This document shows positions 1-4,073 of a stretch of 7,089 bases of DNA, in pieces (the stretch's first letter is position 1; the number at the start of each line of letters is the position of its first letter). Both the position numbers and the translations under genes were made by a program. The DNA lies in the NCBI GenBank assembly GCA_934296355.1, contig CAKRAY010000075.1:1-7089 (forward strand), read 5' to 3'. The notes under the pieces are model-generated. The model made no database searches. It saw nothing but the letters and a program-made list of their open reading frames with translations, and was not told where the DNA came from. This DNA comes from an uncultured Clostridia bacterium. GTDB taxonomy: Bacteria > Bacillota > Clostridia > Christensenellales > DTU072.

Positions 1-218
1 TAATCTTTTACGTCGATAAAATCTTTACTGACGATAGAAGCGGTATTTTCTTGGAAATTACCTTCCGCGTCGAGCGCTCCTATCTTATACGAAAAGGAAG
101 ACAAAGACTTACCTTCGTCCTTAGGTTTAAGCGCCTTAACTCCGATAACCGTAACGCCGACTATGATAGCCGCAATAAGTACGAAAACGATTATCCATTT
201 TAACTTGTCTTTATTCAT
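1..218 (-). CDS. Single-pass membrane protein, partial (C-terminus outside the window)
   Basis: The 5' part of a minus-strand gene starts at 218 and runs off the left edge, giving 72 visible residues. The start MNKDKLKW is short and basic. It is followed by one hydrophobic helix at about residues 8-27 (WIIVFVLIAAIIVGVTVIGV) and a polar domain, so the protein is probably anchored with the N-terminus inside. There is no clear signal peptidase site. It is the third gene of the operon 593-1192, 274-498, this gene. An AAGGAG ribosome binding site lies about 13 nt upstream of the ATG, which is unusually far. I do not recognise the family. In an inovirus-like element a protein of this form could be a coat, adsorption or assembly protein, but nothing visible proves it. 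Confidence 0.7.
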   Translation of the reverse strand, partial: MNKDKLKWIIVFVLIAAIIVGVTVIGVKALKPKDEGKSLSSFSYKIGALDAEGNFQENTASIVSKDFIDVKD

Positions 219-273
219 GTTTTTTTATTTGCTCCTTAATTTTTTAAGATTTACGGAAATGCGCCGTATCGCT

Positions 274-498
274 TTACTTACGTCTGTTCTTTTTTCTCGC
301 TTTGTACGCCGCGCGTTGTTCAGGCGTAGCGTGGTTGTACGCGTATATCGCGTTACTGTCGTTAACGGCGTTAATGTAACCTTGGCGGCGCGCTATAGCG
401 GTTTCGTCCAAGAAGTTACCTCTAGAATCCATGCCGTCGCGAAGTTCTTGGTAATACTTTTCTTTCTTTTTATTCGGCGAAAGAAATTTCCAACGCAT
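274..498 (-). CDS. Small basic hypothetical protein (74 aa)
   Basis: This is a complete minus-strand gene with a GGAGG ribosome binding site about 11 nt before the ATG. The product is very hydrophilic, with a basic start (MRWKFLSPNKKKEKYY) and a strongly basic end (KARKKNRRK). The middle contains a run similar to linker or nucleic-acid-binding helices (HATPEQRAAYKARKK). There is no membrane segment or signal peptide. It lies 94 nt after the 199-aa gene and 55 nt before the membrane-protein gene, all in the same direction, so the three are probably co-transcribed. I do not recognise the family. The charge pattern suggests contact with nucleic acid, which is inference only. Confidence 0.65.
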   Translation of the reverse strand: MRWKFLSPNKKKEKYYQELRDGMDSRGNFLDETAIARRQGYINAVNDSNAIYAYNHATPEQRAAYKARKKNRRK

Positions 499-565
499 AT
501 TTTTTTATTCCTCCGAGTTTTTTCCGGGTATCGCCGCCCGGTACGGCTCGCATGTCGACTTCATG

Positions 566-577
566 CGTTTGCAAACG
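566..577. repeat. 12-bp perfect palindrome between two operon genes
   Basis: CGTTTGCAAACG is self-complementary. It lies in the 94-nt gap between the 199-aa and 74-aa genes, just downstream of the inverted repeat at 583-603. It may be a protein-binding site or part of an RNA structure. No function can be assigned. Confidence 0.4.
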
Positions 578-582
578 ACTAA

Positions 583-603
583 AGGACGAATATTATTCGT
601 CCT
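583..603 (-). repeat. Perfect 10-bp inverted repeat spanning the stop codon of the 199-aa gene
   Basis: The arms AGGACGAATA (583-592) and TATTCGTCCT (594-603) are exactly complementary around a single central base. The TAA stop of the 199-aa gene (593-595) sits at the centre. In the minus-strand mRNA this makes a tight hairpin at the end of the gene. It is followed by TTTAG rather than a T-run, so it is a weak terminator at best. Partial termination or mRNA stabilisation between the first and second operon genes is a reasonable reading. Confidence 0.55.
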
Positions 604-1192
604 CAACGTCTACGTCCGGAGCGCAACCGGGGAGTAATACGGACGTAAATTCTTCCTTGAAACCTTTAATTCTGTCAAGGTCCTCGTTCGTCCAATCTCT
701 AGCCTTGCCGAATCCGGCAAAAGCCGCGCGCAAAAAGTCTCCGTCTCCGGGCGTTTTAGGTGTAAGTTGTACTTCAACCGATATACCGCTTTCGTCTACG
801 GCGTAAGCGTAATAGTCGAAGAAGGTGTTTCCGTCCGCGTTTTTCCTCGATTTTATAATCAAGTCGATACCGTTCCCGCTATCGTATATCCAGTTAAGCA
901 TACGGTATGAAGTAGAGTTTCGCGCTACGCGCACGGTCTTATTTTTGTCATCGTCTTTTAGGTATCCGATAGAGGGGAGTAGTTGCGCCTCTTGATACGT
1001 TTCTCCGAGAGGTCCGGAAAATATAAAGAACGCGCTAAACGAGTAGTAGAACTTGTCGTTCTTCGGATAGATTTTTCGTACGAGGGTAAAAGACTTACCT
1101 TCGCGTTCCGCGTTTCTTAAAGCGGTTTCTTGCGTGATTGCGGTTGCTCTCTTTTTTACTGCCTTGATTCCGTTGTTGTTTTTGTCTGCCAT
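593..1192 (-). CDS. Hypothetical protein, first gene of an SOS-type operon (199 aa)
   Basis: This complete minus-strand gene starts at ATG 1192 with an AAAGGAG ribosome binding site 9 nt upstream. The N-terminus is basic (ADKNNNGIKAVKKRATAI). The centre (residues about 35-150) alternates aromatic and polar residues in a beta-rich pattern, including FYYSFSAFFIFSG and FFDYYAYAVDESG. The C-terminus is acidic (DVDVEDE). There is no membrane segment. It is the first gene behind the strong operator-bearing promoter at 1262-1290. I do not recognise the family. Its place after Rep and its acidic tail would fit a single-stranded-DNA-binding protein of a rolling-circle phage or plasmid, but no diagnostic motif is visible and this remains a guess. 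Confidence 0.7.
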   Translation of the reverse strand: MADKNNNGIKAVKKRATAITQETALRNAEREGKSFTLVRKIYPKNDKFYYSFSAFFIFSGPLGETYQEAQLLPSIGYLKDDDKNKTVRVARNSTSYRMLNWIYDSGNGIDLIIKSRKNADGNTFFDYYAYAVDESGISVEVQLTPKTPGDGDFLRAAFAGFGKARDWTNEDLDRIKGFKEEFTSVLLPGCAPDVDVEDE

Positions 1193-1240
1193 GTTGTTTT
1201 TCTCCTTTTTTTTATTCCGTTTAATGGTCGGCTACCTTAT

Positions 1241-1254
1241 AGAACCATAGTTCT
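1241..1254. promoter_or_regulatory. Operator 1, GAAC-N4-GTTC palindrome (LexA-box-like)
   Basis: AGAACCATAGTTCT is an imperfectly spaced palindrome with perfect 5-bp arms around CATA. It lies just downstream of the -10 box of the minus-strand operon promoter, over the expected transcription start. The core GAAC-N4-GTTC is the LexA-binding core of Bacillota. The four central bases differ from the usual Bacillus consensus, so a dedicated element-encoded repressor is also possible. Confidence 0.7.
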
Positions 1255-1261
1255 AAGAATA

Positions 1262-1290
1262 ATTATAGTAGAACAATAGTTCTAAGTCAA
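1262..1290 (-). promoter_or_regulatory. Near-consensus sigma-A promoter of the minus-strand operon
   Basis: Read on the minus strand, TTGACT (1290-1285) and TATAAT (1267-1262) are separated by exactly 17 bp. The expected start is near 1255, giving a 5' leader of about 60 nt before the gene at 1192. Operator 2 fills the spacer and operator 1 covers the start site, so the promoter should be tightly repressible. Confidence 0.88.
1270..1283. promoter_or_regulatory. Operator 2, GAAC-N4-GTTC palindrome inside the promoter spacer
   Basis: AGAACAATAGTTCT has the same arms as operator 1 and differs by one base in the centre. It lies between the -35 and -10 boxes. The two centres are 29 bp apart, close to three helical turns, so two repressor dimers would bind roughly the same face of the DNA. 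Confidence 0.72.
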
Positions 1291-1329
1291 GAGAAAAATA
1301 AAAAAATATATAAAAAGTTTTTTAAGTAT

Positions 1330-1362
1330 AAAAAAAGTAGGGGATAAGGAACGCCCCTACTT
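1330..1362 (-). terminator. Rho-independent terminator of the antisense RNA
   Basis: The arms AAGTAGGGG (1335-1343) and CCCCTACTT (1354-1362) pair perfectly over 9 bp around a 10-nt loop. On the minus strand the stem runs into seven T (complement of 1330-1336). This is the correct orientation to end a transcript coming from the promoter at 1506-1534. Confidence 0.88.
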
Positions 1363-1412
1363 GACTAAACCGCCTTTCCGTGTTGGATCACATACAAAAA
1401 AGGAGGTTACTT

Positions 1413-1493
1413 ATGTCAATTTATGAAATACTGAGTTTAATATTGCAAGTACTTAGTATCCTAATTGCAGTATTACAAAATCGCCATAAATAA
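1413..1493 (+). CDS. Small hydrophobic holin-like toxin, type I toxin-antitoxin (26 aa)
   Basis: A strong ribosome binding site (AAAGGAGG, 1399-1406) lies 6 nt before an ATG that opens a 26-residue protein, MSIYEILSLILQVLSILIAV followed by LQNRHK. It is one membrane helix (about residues 6-21) with a polar, basic C-terminus. The start MSxYExLxLxxQ resembles the small holin-like toxins of Bacillota related to TxpA and BsrG. Such peptides insert in the membrane when antisense control fails. It is the only plus-strand gene in the element and diverges from the repressible operon. The antisense unit on the opposite strand supports the call strongly. Its own promoter is unclear: TTGACT at 1361-1366 has only a poor -10 candidate (TTGGAT, 1383-1388). 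Confidence 0.75.
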   Translation: MSIYEILSLILQVLSILIAVLQNRHK

Positions 1494-1505
1494 CTCCCTT
1501 CTTGT

Positions 1506-1534
1506 ATACTAACACAAAAAGGCGCTTTCGTCAA
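1506..1534 (-). promoter_or_regulatory. Promoter of the antisense RNA
   Basis: On the minus strand TTGACG (1534-1529) and TAGTAT (1511-1506) are separated by exactly 17 bp. The expected start is near 1499, just past the toxin stop codon on the other strand. The downstream terminator at 1330-1362 fits a short non-coding transcript. Confidence 0.75.
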
Positions 1535-1555
1535 GTACCCCAGCCCCAGCCCCTC

Positions 1556-1587
1556 GGTAGGATATGGCGTGGCATATTGCTTCTACC
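1556..1587. repeat. Two-part inverted repeat
   Basis: The outer arms GGTAG (1556-1560) and CTACC (1583-1587) enclose inner arms ATATG (1562-1566) and CATAT (1573-1577). The inner loop is six bases. Confidence 0.5.
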
Positions 1588-1697
1588 TTTGGCGTTCTTT
1601 CTCCCGTGTTCTTTTTTTTTCGCCGGTCCCTTATGCGGGTGCGCATTAAGGATGGTTCGCGGCAAAGCCGAAGTTGCTTTTATCTTTTTTCAAGTTT

Positions 1698-1744
1698 GTT
1701 GCTCCGTCCGCTCCGCCTTTTTGGGCGGAGCCACGCTCCGCAAC
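1698..1744. repeat. Nested inverted repeat with a GC-rich core
   Basis: The core arms GCTCCGCC (1710-1717) and GGCGGAGC (1724-1731) pair perfectly around TTTTTG. Outside them GTTGC (1698-1702) pairs with GCAAC (1740-1744), leaving an internal loop. Such a stem would be stable in single-stranded DNA. Confidence 0.65.
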
Positions 1745-1781
1745 GGGCTTCCGAAAAGTGTATCTTTTCTTGCTTCTGAGA

Positions 1782-1849
1782 ATTACACGACCCCTTGTCA
1801 AGAACGAGTGTCGGCGGCTTGCGCCGCCGCCAACAAGGGGACGTGTAAT
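1782..1849. repeat. Large inverted repeat (17-bp arms) with nested hairpin, best origin candidate
   Basis: The 17-bp arms at 1782-1798 (ATTACACGACCCCTTGT) and 1833-1849 match at 16 of 17 positions. Within the 34-nt interior, CGGCGGC (1812-1818) and GCCGCCG (1823-1829) form a second perfect stem with loop TTGC. This is the longest inverted repeat in the window. It is the leading candidate for a replication origin hairpin or a packaging signal. No established Rep nick motif could be recognised in it. Confidence 0.7.
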
Positions 1850-1884
1850 AACGGCTTTCGTCGTAAAAAAGGGTTCTTTTTTCC

Positions 1885-1923
1885 GCCGCCGAGGCGCGCT
1901 AACTCGCTGCTGCCTTCGGCGGC
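1885..1923. repeat. GC-rich inverted repeat with a one-base bulge
   Basis: GCCGCCGAGG (1885-1894) pairs with CCTTCGGCGGC (1913-1923), with one extra base on the right side. Its stem reuses the CGGCGGC/GCCGCCG sequence of the neighbouring repeat at 1812-1829, so the two structures could exchange strands. Confidence 0.55.
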
Positions 1924-1938
1924 TCCTTCTTCTTTGAG

Positions 1939-1972
1939 TTTTTTCCGTAAAAAATGCTTTTTTCCGTAAAAA
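1939..1972. repeat. 15-bp direct repeat, two copies 19 bp apart
   Basis: TTTTTTCCGTAAAAA occurs at 1939-1953 and 1958-1972. It could be an iteron-like binding site near the end of rep, or an AT-rich easily melted element. Confidence 0.55.
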
Positions 1973-2033
1973 GAGTGTATGAAGATAACGCCTACGGCGT
2001 AAGCGTTCCTTTTCTTGTCAAATTTTTTCTCTT

Positions 2034-3089
2034 TTATGCTGAAATCTTGAATTGAAGTTCTTCGTTCTTTTCTTCCGAAACGCCCATTCGTTTATAATGT
2101 CCGCTTCGAACCATCGCGGTAAGGGAATTTTTCCCTATCTCAAAATCTTTTCTCGGAATATATTTCATTTCGCCGTCATCGAATTGAAATATCAAATCTT
2201 CTACGTTCACGTACTGTAAAACACAGTCTTTCATACCTCTGGAATAGTACATAACGCCGCCTTGCTTAGTAGCGTAATCGCAAACGTAATGTAATACTTT
2301 AACAAATTCTTCCGGAGTTTTCCCGGTAAGTTTTTTCCAATCGTTGATACCGAATTTCTCCCGCATTTCTTTGCTCTCTAACCGTTCTTCGCGTTTTCTT
2401 CTCTTGGTCGAGTATGCCGTAACTAACTGTAAATCGTCTCCGAAAAAATCGTCCGGAATTATGGCAACGCCGTGGAAGTGCATTCGACCGTTCTCGTCAC
2501 CGAACTCCACGCCGCCCATTATCTTTATACCGTACCTATCTACGTTATTCGCGAACCAACGGAAGAGGGTGTTAAGCCATTTATCTTCCGAGGAGTACTT
2601 TTCCGGGTCGTACGTTACGGTAAAAAAGTAGTTAATCTTATCTTTGCTCATCCCGGCTTTCCGAAGAAACCTTTTCGCTCGCTTGTGCGCCTTAGCGGCT
2701 TCTTCGTCGTTTTTGAGGTCCATAAACATATTGAGCTTTTCCTCGTCAGCAAGTAGTTCGTCGACTTTCTCGTCGAATTCTCTACGGTTCTCCATGTTAG
2801 CGAGGAGTATTTCTTTTATTCCTTGTATTCTTTTATCTTTGTTCTCGGAGTTTGTTCGCAAGGTACGAGGATTCGCTCCGTCGTACATGTCGCGCGCCGA
2901 ATTGTATAGAACGTTCAATATGTTAGGGGGTAACCGTCTATGTTTTTGCGAGATAATGGTATGACAAACGACTTGATTCCTTTTCAAATCAAAGTATACC
3001 CGCATGGGCTTTTTTTCGGTTTCGTACCGAACTTCTTCCGGTAAGTCGTTTGCATTGAAGAACGAACAATATCTATCAAAACTATTCAT
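2034..3089 (-). CDS. HUH rolling-circle replication initiator (Rep)
   Basis: This 351-aa protein nicks one strand at the element's origin through a tyrosine and so starts rolling-circle replication. The HUH order is visible. Motif 1 is FFTVTYDPE at about 155-163. Motif 2 is the metal-binding HFHG at 204-207, preceded by GGVEFGDENGRM. Motif 3 is HYVCDYATKQGG at 267-278, with Tyr272 the likely nucleophile and Lys275 nearby. The following MYYSRG is typical of Rep proteins in Clostridia plasmids and inovirus-like elements. The first 150 residues are charged and partly coiled (about 85-145). No helicase domain is present, so a host helicase is needed. The start has GGGAG 7 nt before the ATG. It sits right beside the tRNA-Thr junction. 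The exact family (plasmid or inovirus) cannot be settled here. Confidence 0.88.
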   Translation of the reverse strand: MNSFDRYCSFFNANDLPEEVRYETEKKPMRVYFDLKRNQVVCHTIISQKHRRLPPNILNVLYNSARDMYDGANPRTLRTNSENKDKRIQGIKEILLANMENRREFDEKVDELLADEEKLNMFMDLKNDEEAAKAHKRAKRFLRKAGMSKDKINYFFTVTYDPEKYSSEDKWLNTLFRWFANNVDRYGIKIMGGVEFGDENGRMHFHGVAIIPDDFFGDDLQLVTAYSTKRRKREERLESKEMREKFGINDWKKLTGKTPEEFVKVLHYVCDYATKQGGVMYYSRGMKDCVLQYVNVEDLIFQFDDGEMKYIPRKDFEIGKNSLTAMVRSGHYKRMGVSEEKNEELQFKISA

Positions 3090-3127
3090 TTTTTTACTCC
3101 CTAAAAAAACATAAAAACGAACAATAT
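3061..3127. repeat. 12-bp direct repeat flanking the rep start codon
   Basis: AACGAACAATAT occurs at 3061-3072, inside the first codons of rep, and at 3116-3127, upstream of the ribosome binding site. A regulator, or Rep itself, binding both copies could control rep. The sequence is AT-rich, so chance cannot be excluded. Confidence 0.45.
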
Positions 3128-3176
3128 TTTTCCCGGGAATTATGACGTAGTCATAACCTTAACGGTAAAAAATATT
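3123..3176. repeat. Nested inverted repeat between rep and the attachment site
   Basis: The outer arms AATATTTTT (3123-3131) and AAAAATATT (3168-3176) pair perfectly. Inside lies TTATGAC-GTA-GTCATAA (3140-3156), a perfect 7-bp inverted repeat. The structure ends 3 bp before the tRNA fragment. It could be an operator of rep, a recombinase arm site or a nick-site hairpin. Confidence 0.6.
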
Positions 3177-3179
3177 CAA

Positions 3180-3224
3180 TTCGTAATCAGCAGGTCGGCG
3201 GTTCAAGTCCGCCCACCAGCTCCA
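3180..3224 (+). other. 3' fragment of tRNA-Thr(CGT), element attachment site (att)
   Basis: The fragment reads as the right part of a tRNA. It has an anticodon loop TTCGTAA (3180-3186, anticodon CGT at 3182-3184), 3' anticodon stem TCAGC, variable bases AGGTC, and a T-arm GGCGG/CCGCC (3197-3201, 3209-3213) around TTCAAGT. The acceptor strand CACCAGC (3214-3220), T and an encoded CCA follow. CACCAGC would pair with GCTGGTG, as in bacterial tRNA-Thr. No such 5' half exists upstream; the bases before 3180 are element DNA. Integrases that target a tRNA 3' end leave the whole gene on one side and this short copy on the other. The intact gene should therefore lie at the far left end of the element. 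Confidence 0.85.
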
Positions 3225-3231
3225 AAACGGT

Positions 3232-3268
3232 AAGAAAACGTACAAGTTCGTGCGTTTTCTTTTATTTT
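3232..3268 (+). terminator. Rho-independent terminator originally serving tRNA-Thr
   Basis: AAGAAAACG (3232-3240) pairs perfectly with CGTTTTCTT (3253-3261), followed by a T-rich tail. It lies directly behind the tRNA fragment, where the native tRNA transcript would end. Confidence 0.8.
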
Positions 3269-3426
3269 CAGTCAATCACTTTTCCGGCGGCAAAAACACC
3301 AATTAAGATAAGCGCGATTAACGCTTACACTTGTCGATATTGTCTTGCGCCATTGCGCCGAGCGGATAATATCGATGATTATTTATTTTTATGAAATCTT
3401 TTTGTAAATTAAATTAGTGTAATTCT
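3269..3426. other. Intergenic stretch with one clear hairpin
   Basis: No convincing gene is present. The main structure is an 11-bp stem, TCGATATTGTC (3334-3344) with GATAATATCGA (3365-3375), containing one G-T pair and a 20-nt loop that holds a TTGCGCC direct repeat. A smaller stem AAGCG/CGCTT lies near 3310-3325. The region may be the remnant of an older insertion. Confidence 0.4.
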
Positions 3427-3455
3427 TTGACAAAGTGATTTAAATCATATATTTT
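3427..3455 (+). promoter_or_regulatory. Promoter of the upstream leader copy
   Basis: TTGACA (3427-3432) is followed either by TATATT (3448-3453, 15-bp spacer) or TATTTT (3450-3455, 17-bp spacer). The transcript should start near 3461, at the base of the stem that encloses the leader. Confidence 0.65.
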
Positions 3456-3461
3456 AATATC

Positions 3462-3536
3462 AAAAGAAGCCAAGAAGCCTTTAAGGTGGACATGAATGAG
3501 ATGTAATGCTCCTCCCGTGGGGCGGCTTCTTTTTTT
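3462..3536 (+). ncRNA. Structured leader RNA ending in a terminator (upstream copy)
   Basis: The predicted RNA is closed by AAAAGAAGCC (3462-3471) pairing with GGCTTCTTTT (3524-3533) and ends in a T-run (3530-3536). A second AAGAAGCC follows directly (3472-3479) and could pair with the same 3' arm, so two alternative closing stems exist. An inner hairpin GCTCC-TCCCGT-GGGGC lies just before the 3' arm. It shares blocks GGAC, GAG, TAATG, CTC and GGCGGC in order with the leader at 3743-3812. It matches no RNA family I can name. Confidence 0.55.
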
Positions 3537-3558
3537 ATTTACGCTTAATTTGGCTAAT

Positions 3559-3670
3559 ATGATAGAAACCGAAACTATTTATATTGATTTATATTAAAGC
3601 GAATTAGAGAACAATTTATAAAACAAATATAATCTTTAATTTTTAACGGATAAATAGTACGAACGGCTTG
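3559..3670 (+). pseudogene. Decayed copy of the Phd-like antitoxin gene
   Basis: Starting at ATG 3559, the sequence encodes MIETETIYIDLY and then a stop at 3595-3597. The intact antitoxin begins MIENNTIYIEID, with nearly identical DNA over the first 30 bases. Weaker similarity continues past the stop: GAATTAGAGAACAATTTAT matches GAACTGAATAACGATTTAT, and ATAGTACGAACG near 3653-3664 matches AAAGTACGATAG. Extra stops and small insertions show that the copy is dead. The right limit is approximate. It sits behind its own leader and promoter. Confidence 0.65.
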
Positions 3671-3707
3671 AAATGGCTTAAAACGAATTAAAACCTTTTT
3701 AATTTGC

Positions 3708-3736
3708 TTGACAATGAAGTTTAATTGTTTTATATT
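3708..3736 (+). promoter_or_regulatory. Promoter of the phd-doc operon
   Basis: TTGACA (3708-3713) and TATATT (3731-3736) are separated by exactly 17 bp. The transcript should start near 3743, at the first base of the leader stem. Confidence 0.85.
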
Positions 3737-3742
3737 TATTGC

Positions 3743-3812
3743 AGAAGTAGCGCGGGGCGTATGATGCTCAATTGGACGAGAGCTAATGACTCTTGGCGGC
3801 ACTACTTTTTTT
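3743..3812 (+). ncRNA. Structured leader / attenuator in front of phd-doc
   Basis: AAGTAG (3745-3750) pairs with CTACTT (3802-3807), which runs into seven T (3806-3812), just 21 bp before the antitoxin start. Two inner stems exclude each other: GCTC (3766-3769) with GAGC (3780-3783), and GAGAG (3778-3782) with CTCTT (3790-3794). This is the layout of a transcription attenuator or a short stand-alone RNA. The stretch 3766-3783 also resembles a tRNA D-arm. No known riboswitch was recognised. Confidence 0.5.
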
Positions 3813-3833
3813 ATTACGTTTAATGAGGATATT

Positions 3834-4073
3834 ATGATAGAAAACAATACTATTTATATTGAAATAGACGAACTGAATAACGATTTATCGAAAGTTTTGC
3901 TACTTGCGGAAAAGTACGATAGAGTGATTATTTGCAAGGACGGTTTATGCAAGTATGAGTTTTCGCAAATATCCCGGGACGTACGCGAATTGACGGACGA
4001 TGAAAGAATCGATATTGTCGCACGACGCGTCTTGAAAAAATATCATAAAGCCTTCGAGGTTTTAGCGCAATGA
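3834..4073 (+). CDS. phd: Phd/YefM-like antitoxin of a phd-doc module (79 aa)
   Basis: The protein neutralises the Doc toxin and is expected to repress its own operon. The segment DLSKVLLLAEKYDRVIICKDGLCKY (about residues 17-41) has the Phd/YefM fold pattern, a helix followed by a beta hairpin. The C-terminal half is helical and charged, as expected for the toxin-binding part. I chose ATG 3834 because a GAGG motif lies upstream and because the frame upstream to ATG 3786 would read through the leader terminator. Its stop overlaps the toxin start as ATGA (4070-4073), which couples their translation. The family call rests on pattern and context, since the sequence is divergent. Confidence 0.75.
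   Translation: MIENNTIYIEIDELNNDLSKVLLLAEKYDRVIICKDGLCKYEFSQISRDVRELTDDERIDIVARRVLKKYHKAFEVLAQ

Larger units (their letters stand above)
1330..1499 (-). ncRNA. Antisense RNA antitoxin (predicted, about 170 nt)
   Basis: A promoter on the minus strand (1534-1506) and a terminator (1362-1330) define a short transcript. It is complementary to the whole 26-aa toxin gene, including its ribosome binding site at 1400-1406. No open reading frame is needed on this strand. In known type I systems of Bacillota (TxpA/RatA, BsrG/SR4) an antisense RNA blocks translation or triggers decay of the toxin mRNA. The same role is inferred here from layout alone. Confidence 0.72.
1494..2033. other. Non-coding, hairpin-rich region (candidate origin or packaging region)
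   Basis: These 540 bp lie between the toxin and the end of rep. Plus-strand frames are open but give low-complexity products rich in F, R and P, start poorly and lack ribosome binding sites, so I read the region as non-coding. It contains at least six stem-loops: 1556-1587, 1633-1646 (ATGCG/CGCAT), 1660-1670 (CGGC-AAA-GCCG), 1698-1744, 1782-1849 and 1885-1923, plus a 15-bp direct repeat at 1939-1972. Many strand-specific hairpins beside a HUH rep gene are typical of single- or double-strand origins and, in filamentous phages, of the packaging signal. Which hairpin does what cannot be told from sequence alone. Confidence 0.6.

Noticed and set aside
163..806. Plus-strand open frames opposite the minus-strand operon
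   Set aside because: They overlap better-supported minus-strand genes with good ribosome binding sites, and their products look like random arginine- and phenylalanine-rich sequence.
1502..1969. Long plus-strand open frame (155 codons) in the hairpin-rich region
   Set aside because: It begins with TTG and has no ribosome binding site. The product is low in complexity, and the frame crosses all the inverted repeats, so it is open by chance.
1939..1972. CRISPR-like array
   Set aside because: There are only two AT-rich copies with a 4-bp gap and no spacers of usable length.
1989..2010. Hairpin ACGCC-TAC-GGCGT after rep as the rep terminator
   Set aside because: The stem is only 5 bp and no T-run follows directly on the minus strand.
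2344..2964. Three plus-strand open frames opposite rep
   Set aside because: They lie fully inside the rep gene, whose HUH motifs are clear, and lack start signals.
3743..3800. A real tRNA gene in the phd-doc leader
   Set aside because: Only a D-arm-like stretch and a GACTCTT similar to tRNA-Lys are present. The usual T8, the anticodon stem, the T-arm and the acceptor stem are missing.
3786..3833. ATG 3786 as the antitoxin start
   Set aside because: The first 16 codons would be the leader terminator with its T-run. ATG 3834 has a GAGG motif, and the decayed copy begins at the matching ATG.
3575..3847. Minus-strand open frame of 90 codons
   Set aside because: It covers the phd-doc promoter, the leader and the antitoxin remnant in reverse, and lacks a ribosome binding site.
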